A program made the position numbers and the translations under genes. Under the pieces are notes generated by a model. The model saw only the letters and a list, made by a program, of their open reading frames with translations. It ran no database searches and had not been told where the DNA came from. This document shows positions 40,146 through 50,498 of a DNA stretch of 64,000 bases, one piece after another. Position 1 is the stretch's first letter. Every line of letters starts with the position of its first letter. Source of the DNA: Rikenella microfusus (GTDB taxonomy: Bacteria > Bacteroidota > Bacteroidia > Bacteroidales > Tenuifilaceae); NCBI GenBank assembly GCA_020722565.1, contig DYKO01000001.1:62001-126000 (forward strand), written 5' to 3'.

Positions 40146-40604
40146 ATGAAACTTTCGCATACCGACGATAAGGGCAAAGCCAACATGGTGGATGTTGGGC
40201 ATAAACCCAATCAGATACGGGAGGCATGGGCTAAAGGTTTTATCCACTTGCTACCCAGTACTATCAATCTTATACGCGACAACCAAATGAAAAAAGGCGA
40301 TGTGCTCACCATTGCCCAAATTGCAGGAATACAGGCAGCCAAACGCACTCCCGAACTCATTCCACTATGTCACACTCTTTTACTGACAAAAGTTGATGTT
40401 AAGGCATCGCTAACCGATACAGGTGTCGAAGTTAACAGCTATGCCAAGTGCATTGGTCAAACCGGAGTAGAAATGGAAGCGCTAACAGCCGCTTCGGTTA
40501 CGCTACTAACGGTTTACGATATGTGTAAAGCCGTTGATAAAGCTATGCGTATCGAAAATATAGAACTTATTAGTAAAACTAAAGCAGATATCATTCAGCC
40601 GTGA
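40146..40604 (+). CDS. moaC: Cyclic pyranopterin monophosphate synthase
   Basis: MVDVGHKPNQIREAWAKG; AGIQAAKRTPELIPLCHTL; GVEMEALTAASVTLLTVYDMCKAVDKAM. Confidence 0.97.
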   Translation: MKLSHTDDKGKANMVDVGHKPNQIREAWAKGFIHLLPSTINLIRDNQMKKGDVLTIAQIAGIQAAKRTPELIPLCHTLLLTKVDVKASLTDTGVEVNSYAKCIGQTGVEMEALTAASVTLLTVYDMCKAVDKAMRIENIELISKTKADIIQP

Positions 40605-41548
40605 ACCAGAATAATAGCATAGTAGTTAAAGTTTTATCCGTAAACATTTCGGAGCGTAAGGGAACAACCAAACATCCCGTTGATGTAATTGAATTGAATA
40701 CTTTGGGCGTATCGGGCGATGCCCATGCCGGTGCATGGCACCGACAAGTTAGCATGCTTGGCGTTGAAAGCATCGAAAAGTTTACCAACGCTAGCGGGCT
40801 CCCCGTTAAATATGGCGATTTTGCCGAAAACATAACTACCGAGGGCATAGAGCTTTATAAAACAATTCCCGGCGACCGGTTCATTGGTAATGGATTGGAG
40901 CTTATGGTGACCCAAATTGGGAAATCGTGCCATGGCGATAGTTGTGTTATTTACCGTAAGGTGGGAAGCTGCGTAATGCCCAAGGAGGGTATTTTTGTTA
41001 AGGTTATCAAACCAGGTAAATTGAAAGCCGGAAATGAGTTAACCTTTATTCCTAAAACATATAGGGTTATGGTTATAACCCTTAGCGACAGGGCCAGCCG
41101 TAGGGAATATGAAGATTTGAGTGGACCCGAAGTGGCCAAATTAGCAACTGAAATGTTCAATAGCTATGGCTGGCGGCACCAGATTGACACCCACGTAATA
41201 CCTGATGATGCATCATCGCTCCAGCAACTATTGAAATCGGCACGCAACAGCAATTATGATATGGTTATAACCACTGGTGGCACAGGTATTGGACCAAGAG
41301 ATATCACTCCCGATGTGGTAGCAGAACACCTTGACAAGCAACTTCCGGGAATCATGGAACACATTAGGGTAAAGTATGGAGCTGAAAAGCCCAATGCCCT
41401 CTTGAGCCGTGGCGTAGCAGGTGTAATGGGGAACGCCTTTGTTTACACCCTCCCCGGCAGCGTTAAAGCAGTACGGGAATACATGAGCGAAATAGCAAGG
41501 GTTCAGAAACACCTTTCCCTTATGCTAATGGGTATTGACAGCCATTAA
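40601..41548 (+). CDS. MOSC domain - MogA/MoaB fusion protein
   Basis: GTG start overlapping moaC stop. N-half MOSC (GVSGDAHAGAWHRQVSML; YGDFAENITTEG; QIGKSCH); C-half MogA (ITLSDRASRREYEDLSGPEV; ITTGGTGIGPRDITPD; FVYTLPGSVKAV). Confidence 0.92.
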   Translation: MNQNNSIVVKVLSVNISERKGTTKHPVDVIELNTLGVSGDAHAGAWHRQVSMLGVESIEKFTNASGLPVKYGDFAENITTEGIELYKTIPGDRFIGNGLELMVTQIGKSCHGDSCVIYRKVGSCVMPKEGIFVKVIKPGKLKAGNELTFIPKTYRVMVITLSDRASRREYEDLSGPEVAKLATEMFNSYGWRHQIDTHVIPDDASSLQQLLKSARNSNYDMVITTGGTGIGPRDITPDVVAEHLDKQLPGIMEHIRVKYGAEKPNALLSRGVAGVMGNAFVYTLPGSVKAVREYMSEIARVQKHLSLMLMGIDSH

Positions 41549-41552
41549 AACA

Positions 41553-41578
41553 AAAAAGGAGCCCTTGTGCTCCTTTTT
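41553..41578. terminator. Bidirectional terminator
   Basis: aaaaaggagc/ccttgt/gctccttttt between convergent genes. Confidence 0.85.
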
Positions 41579-41619
41579 AATTTTAAGTTTTTTGAAACCA
41601 AAAAATGTATCTGAATGGT

Positions 41620-41976
41620 TTACTCTACGCCAAGCACATCCTTAAAGGCTTTCTTAAAGGTATCCTTTGGTAGCGCACCCATAGCCATTTGTGGCTGGTC
41701 GTTAACCGGAATGAAAAGCAACGAGGGTATGCTCCTTATACCAAATACTGCAGCAAGCTCCTGCTCCGCTTCGGTATCTACCTTGTAGATATCAAGTTTT
41801 CCTTCGTACTCTGTTGCAAGTTCCTCGAGAATTGGGGCAACCATTTTACATGGGGCACACCAATCGGCGTAAAAATCTATTATAGCGGGTTTGATTCCCT
41901 CGAACTTCCACTCGCTATTCTTTTCGTAATCAAATACCTTCTTCTTAAAGGTTTCAGTTGTTAAATGCTCAATCAT
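41620..41976 (-). CDS. trxA: Thioredoxin
   Basis: PAIIDFYADWCAPCKMVAPILEELA. Confidence 0.95.
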   Translation of the reverse strand: MIEHLTTETFKKKVFDYEKNSEWKFEGIKPAIIDFYADWCAPCKMVAPILEELATEYEGKLDIYKVDTEAEQELAAVFGIRSIPSLLFIPVNDQPQMAMGALPKDTFKKAFKDVLGVE

Positions 41977-42190
41977 TGTGTTACAAATTTAAATTATCTT
42001 ATTTACCTATCTACATATTTTTGTGCAAAGATAATACCAAAACATTTAATGGCATAATTTTGTTAAGAAAAAGCAGTTTATATATTTCAGCATCTCATCT
42101 TACCCCATGAAAGTTTGATACCAATTAGCAAACAAAATTTTAGGCTAAAAGTTCATTTAGTTGTAATTTTGTCAGTCTTAATAAAATATC

Positions 42191-43606
42191 ATGCGCGAGT
42201 TTCTTTCAAGCAATATTTTCAAAACCATATCGGAAGTAGCAGAAATTGAAGGGGTTGATGTTTACGTTATTGGTGGCTTTGTACGGGATATCTTTTTGCA
42301 TCGAAAGTCAAAGGATATTGATATAGTTGTTGTAGGCAGCGGAATCGATTTTGCAAGGCAGGTAGCAAAACATTTGCGCAGCAAACAGGTATCGTATTTC
42401 AAAAATTTTGGTACAGCCCAACTAAAGCACAACGAGTGGGATATTGAATTTGTTGGAGCTCGGAAGGAATCGTATCGTCTCGATTCCCGTAAACCAATTG
42501 TTGAAAACGGCACTTTAGAGGACGACCAGAAACGTAGGGATTTTACCATTAACGCACTGGCGCTGAGCCTAAACAAAAGCAACTTTGGAGAGCTGCTTGA
42601 TCCCTTTAACGGGCTTAACGATTTAAAACAGGGTATCATCCGCACACCCTTGGAGCCAACCACAACCTTTTCCGATGACCCGTTACGCATGCTCAGGGCC
42701 ATCCGCTTTGCCACACAGCTAAACTTCAGCATCGAAGATAAATCCCTCGCAGCTATTGAACAAATGGCCAACCGTTTAACCATTGTATCGGTTGAACGGA
42801 TAATGGATGAGATTAATAAAATGATGATGGCAGACATTCCATCTACCGGTTGGCTACTTTTGGATAATACAGGGCTACTGCCCTACATCCTTCCTGAGCT
42901 ATCCGCCATGAAAGGGGTTGAAAATCGGAATGGTATTATGCACAAGGACAACTTTTACCATACCCTTCAGGTACTCGACAACCTGGCCACAAAATCCGAC
43001 GATCTTTGGCTTCGGTGGGCTGCGCTGCTGCACGATATTGGCAAACCCAAAACCAAGAAGTTCATTCCTGGACAGGGTTGGACTTTCCATGGCCACGATT
43101 TTCTGGGAGCTAAAATGATTCCCGAAGTTTTCAGAAAACATAAGCTCCCCCTGAATGAAAAGATGAAGTTTGTGCAGAAAATGGTTCTGCTCCATCTACG
43201 CCCCATAACCCTATCGCAGGAAGAGGTAACCGATTCTGCCATTCGCCGCCTTCTTTTCGATGCTGGCGATGATATCAATTCGCTGATGACACTCTGCGAA
43301 GCAGATATCACCTCAAAAAATGATATGACCGTAAAAAAACACCTTTCCAACTTCAGAATTGTAAGAAAAAAGTTGAAAGAGATTGAGGAAAAGGACGCCA
43401 TTAGGAACTTTCAACCCCCCATATCGGGCCAACTCATTATGGACACATTCGGCCTAAGCCCCTGCAAGGAAATTGGTATAATAAAGAACCGAATTAAGGA
43501 TGCCATCCTGGATGGCGAAATCCGAAACGATTTCAACGAGGCCTACTCGCTTATGCTCAAAACCGCCGAGGAACTCGGACTTAAACCAACAAAACCTATT
43601 GGATAA
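42191..43606 (+). CDS. CCA tRNA nucleotidyltransferase / poly(A) polymerase family with HD domain
   Basis: VIGGFVRDIFLHRKSKDIDIVVVG; RRDFTINALAL; DDPLRMLRAIRFATQL; LHDIGKPKT. Confidence 0.94.
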   Translation: MREFLSSNIFKTISEVAEIEGVDVYVIGGFVRDIFLHRKSKDIDIVVVGSGIDFARQVAKHLRSKQVSYFKNFGTAQLKHNEWDIEFVGARKESYRLDSRKPIVENGTLEDDQKRRDFTINALALSLNKSNFGELLDPFNGLNDLKQGIIRTPLEPTTTFSDDPLRMLRAIRFATQLNFSIEDKSLAAIEQMANRLTIVSVERIMDEINKMMMADIPSTGWLLLDNTGLLPYILPELSAMKGVENRNGIMHKDNFYHTLQVLDNLATKSDDLWLRWAALLHDIGKPKTKKFIPGQGWTFHGHDFLGAKMIPEVFRKHKLPLNEKMKFVQKMVLLHLRPITLSQEEVTDSAIRRLLFDAGDDINSLMTLCEADITSKNDMTVKKHLSNFRIVRKKLKEIEEKDAIRNFQPPISGQLIMDTFGLSPCKEIGIIKNRIKDAILDGEIRNDFNEAYSLMLKTAEELGLKPTKPIG

Positions 43607-43651
43607 TAAATTGCTTTTTAGGTTATTTTTTATCTTGTAAAAAAATTAGGC

Positions 43652-45766
43652 ATGAACAAGAATAATAGAATTGGAATAAAAGATCTGCTCAAAATAATAT
43701 ACTTTTTGGCAGCCACTTTAATTATACTATTTTTCATGCCCCAACAGGGTAGGTTCAAGTACGAATTCCAAAAGGGAAAACTATGGATGCACGAGGACCT
43801 TTATGCTCCTTTTGATTTTCCCATATACAAATCGGAACAGGAAATTTTTGCTGAAAAAAACAAGATGCTGAAAGAGTTTAAGGCTTTTTTCCGATACGAC
43901 TCCACCGTTTATGTTCTTACACTTAACAAATTTTCCGAAGACTTTGATGTTGCCCTTTCACGATTTGTAAAGGAACATCATCAAAACGACCCTAAAGTTC
44001 AGAAACAAATTGCTGATGCCGGAAGGCAAATTAAATTGGAACTTGAAAAAGGTTTTACCCATATCTACTCTAAAGGCATTATCAATCAAGGCAATGGCGA
44101 AATAGGTATCGACTTGTTAAGCAAGGGGTTATCGGTTATCATTAATAATATTGCCCTTGATAAATGGTACGAAGATGTTTACACACAACCAAAAGCAATA
44201 GCATACCTCACCACACTCGCAGAAACCTCCACTCAGGTGCACTATCCCAAACTACGGGAATTCTGGAAAACCTTATATCTAAAAAATTATGTCCAGCCCA
44301 ACCTGTTGTACGACGATTTTACCACTCAGAAATTTAAAAATGAACTCATCTCCAATATCTCAACTACAAAGGGGATGGTTCAGGCTGGAGAACGAATAGT
44401 AACCAAGGGCGAAGTGGTTAACACGGAAATTTATCAAATGCTGGAATCGCTTAAGATCGAGTATGAAAAGCATCTGGGGAACAGAAATCAGCTTTCCGTA
44501 ACCCTGGGGAACGGTGTTCTCATAACCTCATTATTCATTGTTCTGTTTTTGTTTCTATTGAATTTCAGACCCGAAGTACTAAACGAGAACAGGAAATTGC
44601 TATTTGTTTTAATGCTGATAATCCTCATGGCATTAGTTTCCAACCTAATCATCAGAACCAGGTTTGTCAGTATTTACATAATTCCCTTGGCAATTATTCC
44701 TATTTTTATAAAAACTTTTTTCGATTCCCGATTGGCTTTATTTGTACATCTAGTTACTATTTTTCTTGTAGCCTTTCTGGTTCCAAACAGTTTCGAATTT
44801 GTTTTCACCAACTTTATAACGGGTATAGTGGCAATATTAGGACTAACCAACATGTATAGGCGCAGCAAACTTTTCAAAACCGTTGGTCTTATATATCTAA
44901 CCTATCTCATACTATACCTTAGCCTTGCAGTTATTGAAGATGGCAACCTAAAGGGCATGAACTGGCTGGTCACCCTTTGGTATGGTATTAATGCACTGCT
45001 GTTACTGGCATCCTATCAACTGGTTTACATCTTTGAAAAGGTATTTGGTTTTATTTCCGATATTACCCTAATTGAGCTATCCGATACCAATTCGGACCTA
45101 CTCCGTAAATTGGCCGAGGTTGCCCCCGGAACTTTTCAGCACTCGTTACAGGTTGCCAATTTGGCAGAAAGTGCTGTACAGTACGTTGGGGGTAATCCGC
45201 TGTTGGTAAGAACCGGAGCGCTATATCATGATATTGGGAAGATTACCAATCCCCTCTATTTTATAGAGAATCAGCAGGGAGGGTTTAACCCTCACGATAA
45301 TATAGATAACACTAAAAGCGCCGAAATCATTATTAGCCATGTTGAGGAAGGTTATAAAATTGCTCAAAAATCGGGCCTTCCCCAACAAATTACCGACTTC
45401 ATAACCATGCATCATGGCACCTCCAAGGTAAAGTACTTTTACGATAAGCAAAAACAAAACATAGGCGATGCAACCGATATTGAAAAGAAATTTACCTATC
45501 CAGGACCTGAACCCCAAACCAAGGAAACCGCTGTTGTGATGATGGCCGATGCGGTAGAAGCTGCTTCGCGCAGCCTCAAGGAATACTCTGTTCAAACCAT
45601 TGACGAACTGGTTGATAAAATTATTAATGAGCAACTTGCATCGGGTCAACTTAGCTATGCCGACATCAACCTAAAAGATATATCAACAATTAAAACGATA
45701 TTTAAAAAGAAGCTGCAAAATATTTACCACGTGAGAGTTGAGTATCCCAGCAATAAGAAAGACTGA
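43652..45766 (+). CDS. PgpH/YqfF-type 7TM-HD phosphohydrolase
   Basis: Extracytoplasmic 7TMR-HDED domain, seven TM segments, HD domain (APGTFQHSLQVANLAE; ALYHDIGKITNP). Confidence 0.93.
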   Translation: MNKNNRIGIKDLLKIIYFLAATLIILFFMPQQGRFKYEFQKGKLWMHEDLYAPFDFPIYKSEQEIFAEKNKMLKEFKAFFRYDSTVYVLTLNKFSEDFDVALSRFVKEHHQNDPKVQKQIADAGRQIKLELEKGFTHIYSKGIINQGNGEIGIDLLSKGLSVIINNIALDKWYEDVYTQPKAIAYLTTLAETSTQVHYPKLREFWKTLYLKNYVQPNLLYDDFTTQKFKNELISNISTTKGMVQAGERIVTKGEVVNTEIYQMLESLKIEYEKHLGNRNQLSVTLGNGVLITSLFIVLFLFLLNFRPEVLNENRKLLFVLMLIILMALVSNLIIRTRFVSIYIIPLAIIPIFIKTFFDSRLALFVHLVTIFLVAFLVPNSFEFVFTNFITGIVAILGLTNMYRRSKLFKTVGLIYLTYLILYLSLAVIEDGNLKGMNWLVTLWYGINALLLLASYQLVYIFEKVFGFISDITLIELSDTNSDLLRKLAEVAPGTFQHSLQVANLAESAVQYVGGNPLLVRTGALYHDIGKITNPLYFIENQQGGFNPHDNIDNTKSAEIIISHVEEGYKIAQKSGLPQQITDFITMHHGTSKVKYFYDKQKQNIGDATDIEKKFTYPGPEPQTKETAVVMMADAVEAASRSLKEYSVQTIDELVDKIINEQLASGQLSYADINLKDISTIKTIFKKKLQNIYHVRVEYPSNKKD

Positions 45767-45767
45767 C

Positions 45768-46139
45768 CTAGTCGACTCTTATACCCAGCACACAAATATC
45801 ATCGAGTTGGTCGGCGCCATGCAAATGGTTTTCCATCATTTGCGAGAGCAAATTACCCTGCTGGGCCATTGGCTTTGAGTATGGCTGCATTAGCAAATCA
45901 AAAAAGCGTTGATGACCAAACTTTTTCTTATCACTACTAATCTGATCCGAGTAGCCATCGGAAAAAAGGTAGATATAGGTAGGTGTAATTAAGTCAATCT
46001 TAATATCTTCAAAGGGTTTAGCACCAGCGGGCTGAAACCCTCCGGTTGAACGTATATTGCCGTTAATTTTTTGCAACGAACCGTTCTGTATTACCACCAA
46101 TGGCCTACCGGCACCACTGAAAAATATTCTTCGATTCAC
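45768..46139 (-). pseudogene. C-terminal fragment of SpoIIE-type PP2C phosphatase, frameshifted from upstream ORF
   Basis: NRRIFFSGAGRPLVVI...THIYLFSDGY-like (TPTYIYLFSDGYSDQ) completes the phosphatase domain missing in 46136-47965. Confidence 0.8.
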
Positions 46140-47965
46140 CTTATCAATGGTAACAAATGCAATATCGATACCGCAAGAACCTTGCTCCCGCTTTCGTTCT
46201 GTTTCAGTGCATCCTGCAGCTGAACATTCAGCGATTCGAGCACTTTAGATGGCTTATTGACCCTCCATTCGTTTACAATTTTATTCAGCAATGTATTGCC
46301 AATCATCGACATAAAAGCGCCAGGTACGCCATGACCGGTACAGTCCATTACTGCAGCATACACGTAATTGCTATCCCCTCCTACCCAGTAAAAATCGCCA
46401 CTAACAATATCCTTAGGTTGATAAATCACAAAATGATCAGAAAATAGTTCAGCAAACTTCTCGGGTTTGGGAAGTAGAGCGTTCTGAATGGTTTTAGCAT
46501 ACTCAATGCTGCTTACCATACGCTCATTCTTATCAGCAATAATTTGCTGTGTCTGCTCCAGGATGATATTCTTTCGTTCAATCTCATCGCGTTGGGCCAA
46601 AATTTCCTCCTGCTGCTGTTGAAGCTCCTCGTTCTTTTCAAGAATTTCCCTTTGATGGTTAGCTAGTTCCTCATTTTTCCTTTTAATCTTTGATAGATAG
46701 AAAAGAATAAAGGTAACCAATATTGCTCCAAGGCTAATGATTGCTACCAACGAATAACGAACAGTTTTTTCGCGCCTAAGTCGCTCGGCATATTCAGCAT
46801 CGCGCTTGGCCTGCTGTATTCGAGCATCCTCCTGCTGACGCTCAAATTGGTAAAAAAACTCAGCCTGAATAGATTTTCGGGTATTATCTTCATTAAAAAG
46901 GCTATCGCGGGTGGCAATAAACCGCTTAAAATGATAGTAGGCCTGCTTGATTTGCCCGAGCTGCTCATAAATCTCTCCTAACCGTTGATGGGCGTTACTT
47001 TCTATTTCTTTTAAACGATCCGGAATTGATAGCTGAAGCGCCTTATTAAAATGTTCCACAGCCATCTGCGGGCTCCCCCTCTTCAGGTAGTAATTCCCAA
47101 AGTTTAGTTCACATTCGGCTAAACGTAAGGGATTATTTAGTTTTGTAAAGGTTTCGCGAGCCCTGTCCAGATACTTTACCACATCATCCAGTGAACCATG
47201 ATCGATGTTAATTCCAGCCAGCTCATTGTAAATTGTTCCAATACCATCCAAATCGCCAGAACGATTGGCATATATTAGCGCCCTTAGATAGTAATCGGAG
47301 GCCTTTGATAAGTCACCACGCTTGCGGTGCACCTCTCCTATGTTTAGGTAGGATGTGCCTATTCCCTCATCGTTCTTAAGTTTTTCCTCTATACTCAGCG
47401 ATTTGTTGTAGTATTCTAGAGCCTTATCGTAAAGCTTTTGATACAGATGAACAACCCCGATATTATTTAATACCGTTGATATCCCTGATTCACAACCGAT
47501 TTTTTGATATATGGAAAGGGCTTTAAAATAGTAATTAAGAGCATTAGGAAATTCGCCCCGTAATCGATAAATGGCGCCTATCTGATTAAGCGTTGAGGCC
47601 TCACCACGTTGGTTACCTGTTTGCTGATAGTATTCAAGCACATTACCAAAATCGGCCATGGCGTTACTATACTGTCCCTTCTCCCTATAAATAGCTCCAC
47701 GACGGGTTAAAACATAAATAACATACTTATTAAGCCCTAACCGTTCAAAGTAGGGTATTGATTTATCAATAATCAAAAGACAGCTGTCAAGCTGTTCGCT
47801 GTAAAAAAAAGTATCGACTCTATCAATAAGTTCTGCAGCAAATAGTGAATCGCGCCTAAAATCTAAAGAGGAATATTCTGACTTTTGAGCATAAAGCTTT
47901 TCACCGGTAGTAATTACAACCGAAAAGCACAGAAACCAAAACAACCATTTCCCCACGATAAACAT
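46136..47965 (-). CDS. TPR protein with SpoIIE phosphatase domain, C-terminally truncated by frameshift
   Basis: Signal peptide, TPRs, TM, coiled coil, SpoIIE start (VSGDFYWVGGDSNYVYAAVMDCTGHGVPGAFMSMIG). Confidence 0.88.
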   Translation of the reverse strand: MFIVGKWLFWFLCFSVVITTGEKLYAQKSEYSSLDFRRDSLFAAELIDRVDTFFYSEQLDSCLLIIDKSIPYFERLGLNKYVIYVLTRRGAIYREKGQYSNAMADFGNVLEYYQQTGNQRGEASTLNQIGAIYRLRGEFPNALNYYFKALSIYQKIGCESGISTVLNNIGVVHLYQKLYDKALEYYNKSLSIEEKLKNDEGIGTSYLNIGEVHRKRGDLSKASDYYLRALIYANRSGDLDGIGTIYNELAGINIDHGSLDDVVKYLDRARETFTKLNNPLRLAECELNFGNYYLKRGSPQMAVEHFNKALQLSIPDRLKEIESNAHQRLGEIYEQLGQIKQAYYHFKRFIATRDSLFNEDNTRKSIQAEFFYQFERQQEDARIQQAKRDAEYAERLRREKTVRYSLVAIISLGAILVTFILFYLSKIKRKNEELANHQREILEKNEELQQQQEEILAQRDEIERKNIILEQTQQIIADKNERMVSSIEYAKTIQNALLPKPEKFAELFSDHFVIYQPKDIVSGDFYWVGGDSNYVYAAVMDCTGHGVPGAFMSMIGNTLLNKIVNEWRVNKPSKVLESLNVQLQDALKQNESGSKVLAVSILHLLPLIR

Positions 47966-48110
47966 TAATTACCATTCAAGTTACACCTAATTCCAAATTT
48001 ACCATTTTTTTTTAAGTGCATTATGGACTCAAACCCTTTTTGATTTCAATATTTTTGACCAATTAGCCCGATTAAAACATATGTGTAGTAACAGAAGTGA
48101 CAAAAACAAA

Positions 48111-48133
48111 AAAACCGGTTCCAAACCGGTTTT
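48111..48133 (-). terminator. Terminator downstream of THX gene
   Basis: aaaaccggtt/cca/aaccggtttt flanked by A/T runs on both sides. Confidence 0.75.
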
Positions 48134-48155
48134 TTTTAAAAAAAATAGTCTGACT

Positions 48156-48281
48156 TTACTTTGCCTGGGCTTTAGCCTTCTCGCGTTTTGCCTTACTAAT
48201 TACAGACTTTTTGGGACGTGTATTTCCAAACGATCCCTGGAATATTTTACCCCTACGGGTCTTTTTATCTCCTTTTCCCAT
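48156..48281 (-). CDS. 30S ribosomal protein THX
   Basis: Below ORF-track length cut-off. Translation MGKGDKKTRRGKIFQGSFGNTRPKKSVISKAKREKAKAQAK (41 aa), typical THX (MGKGDKKTRRGKI...G..RP). Confidence 0.93.
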   Translation of the reverse strand: MGKGDKKTRRGKIFQGSFGNTRPKKSVISKAKREKAKAQAK

Positions 48282-48445
48282 GACGTTTATAATGTTAAAG
48301 GTTCATCGTATTGAGCAACAAAATTAAACGATTATTTTGATTTATAAAGCCAAATTGCAAAATTTATAACAAACATGTTATTTAACAATGCTGAAAAACA
48401 GCGAAATCCATTGAAATATTTATGTGTAAACTTAACTATACAGAG

Positions 48446-48453
48446 TAACTTTG
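48446..48453 (+). promoter_or_regulatory. Putative -7 box of methylmalonyl-CoA decarboxylase operon
   Basis: TAACTTTG upstream of mce. Confidence 0.4.
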
Positions 48454-48481
48454 CAAAAAATTAAACAAAAAACTTTCAGCC

Positions 48482-48892
48482 ATGAGTATATCACATATAG
48501 AGCACATCGGTATAGCCGTAAAAAGTTTAGAGAATTCCATCCCCTTTTATGAAAAGGTGCTGGGTTTAAAGTGTTACAATATCGAAGAGGTAAGAGATCA
48601 AAAGGTAAGAACCGCCTTCTTCATGGTAGGACAAACAAAAATTGAGCTACTTGAATCAACTGATCCCGAGGGTCCAATTGGCAAGTTCATTGAGAAAAAA
48701 GGAGAAGGGATTCACCATATTGCTTTTGCAGTTAAGGGGATTGAGGATCAGCTTAAGCGTATGGAAGAACAAGGTATTATGCTTATCGACAAGGCTCCCC
48801 GCAAGGGTGCAGAGGGACTCGACATTGCCTTCCTACATCCAAAGTCAACACTTGGGGTTCTCACTGAGCTCTGCGAAGATAAAAACAAGTAA
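48482..48892 (+). CDS. mce: Methylmalonyl-CoA epimerase
   Basis: IEHIGIAVKSLENSIPFYEKVLGL; ELLESTDPEGPIGKFIEKKGEGIHHIAFAV. Confidence 0.95.
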   Translation: MSISHIEHIGIAVKSLENSIPFYEKVLGLKCYNIEEVRDQKVRTAFFMVGQTKIELLESTDPEGPIGKFIEKKGEGIHHIAFAVKGIEDQLKRMEEQGIMLIDKAPRKGAEGLDIAFLHPKSTLGVLTELCEDKNK

Positions 48893-48925
48893 TAAGTTGT
48901 ATATTCCCCAAACACACATACCAAC

Positions 48926-50488
48926 ATGAGCACACAGGAACAAAAGATTAAGGAACTAATTGAGATGCGGGAGAAAGCCAAACTTGGTGGTGGCCCAAAG
49001 CGAATTGAAGCACAGCACAAAAAAGGGAAAAATACTGCCCGTGAACGCATCGATATGCTGCTTGATGAAGGCAGCTTCGAGGAGTTCGACATGTTCGTAT
49101 CGCACCGCTGTATCGATTTTGGCTTGGATAAGGAAAACTACCTGTCCGACGGTGTTGTTACCGGTTACGGAACAATTGACGGACGGTTGGTTTACGTTTT
49201 TTCGCAGGATTTTACCGTATTTGGCGGTTCGCTTTCTGAGATGTTCGCTGCCAAAATTTGCAAGGTGATGGATATGGCCATGAAGGTAGGCGCTCCGGTT
49301 ATTGGCATTAATGATAGCGGTGGAGCCCGCATTCAGGAAGGAGTAAAGAGTTTAGGAGGCTATGCCGATATTTTCCAACGCAACATTCTTGCCTCGGGGG
49401 TAATTCCACAAATTTCAGCCGTATTTGGTCCCTGTGCCGGTGGTGCAGTTTACTCTCCCGCCCTCACGGACTTCATCATTATGTCGCGCAACACCAGCTA
49501 CATGTTTGTAACCGGGCCCAAAGTGGTTAAAACCGTTACCGGAGAAACCGTTACCTCCGAAGAACTTGGCGGTGCTAGTGTTCATTCCACCAAATCGGGC
49601 GTTGCCCATTTTCTTTCGGACACTGAAGAGGAAGGCATCATGCTAATCCGCAAGCTGCTCAGCTACCTACCCCAAAATAACCTTGAGGAACCTCCCCTAC
49701 AACCCTGCAACGACCCAATTGATAGGCTAGAGGATTCACTCAACGAGATTATTCCCGACAGCCCTAACAAACCCTACGATGTAAAAGATGTAATAGCTGC
49801 AGTTGTTGACAACGGCGAGTACCTTGAATTGCAGCGCGATTATGCCCCTAATATTTTAACCTGTTTCGCACGATTCAACGGCCAATCAGTAGGAATTGTA
49901 GCCAACCAACCCAAGTACCTTGCTGGTGTTTTGGATATTAACGCATCGCGTAAAGCAGCTCGATTTGTTCGCTTCTGCGATGCCTTTAACATTCCCATTG
50001 TTACATTAGTTGACGTTCCGGGATTCCTACCAGGCACCGCACAGGAATACAATGGCATCATTATACATGGCGCTAAACTTCTTTACGCCTACGGCGAGGC
50101 GACCGTACCAAAGGTTACAGTAATTCTCCGAAAAGCTTACGGTGGTGCTTACGATGTAATGAGCTCCAAGCATCTGCGCGGCGATATCAATTACGCTTGG
50201 CCAAGCGCTGAAATCGCTGTCATGGGACCCAAAGGTGCCATTGAAGTTCTTCTTAGCCGTGAACTTGAAACCATTGAGGATGAAAAAGCCAAAGTGGAAT
50301 TTCTATTACGTAAGGAGCAAGAGTATAAAGAGAAATTTGCCAACCCCTATGTGGCTGCCAAATTTGGCTTCCTCGACGATGTAATTGAACCCCGAAATAC
50401 CCGTTTTCGCATTATAAGAGCACTTCAGTCACTGGCAACTAAAAAGGATGTTATGCCTCCCAAAAAACACTCAAACCTGCCCCTGTAA
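48926..50488 (+). CDS. mmdA: Methylmalonyl-CoA decarboxylase / acyl-CoA carboxylase carboxyltransferase subunit
   Basis: Carboxyltransferase family: [67 protein letters not shown]. Confidence 0.95.
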   Translation: MSTQEQKIKELIEMREKAKLGGGPKRIEAQHKKGKNTARERIDMLLDEGSFEEFDMFVSHRCIDFGLDKENYLSDGVVTGYGTIDGRLVYVFSQDFTVFGGSLSEMFAAKICKVMDMAMKVGAPVIGINDSGGARIQEGVKSLGGYADIFQRNILASGVIPQISAVFGPCAGGAVYSPALTDFIIMSRNTSYMFVTGPKVVKTVTGETVTSEELGGASVHSTKSGVAHFLSDTEEEGIMLIRKLLSYLPQNNLEEPPLQPCNDPIDRLEDSLNEIIPDSPNKPYDVKDVIAAVVDNGEYLELQRDYAPNILTCFARFNGQSVGIVANQPKYLAGVLDINASRKAARFVRFCDAFNIPIVTLVDVPGFLPGTAQEYNGIIIHGAKLLYAYGEATVPKVTVILRKAYGGAYDVMSSKHLRGDINYAWPSAEIAVMGPKGAIEVLLSRELETIEDEKAKVEFLLRKEQEYKEKFANPYVAAKFGFLDDVIEPRNTRFRIIRALQSLATKKDVMPPKKHSNLPL

Positions 50489-50498
50489 CATTAAACAG

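Noticed and set aside
42262-42837. 191-aa minus ORF opposite the CCA-adding enzyme
   Set aside because: Antisense shadow of a conserved coding region with no recognisable domain.
48081-48314. 77-aa plus-strand ORF
   Set aside because: Antisense to the THX gene and reads through its terminator hairpin.
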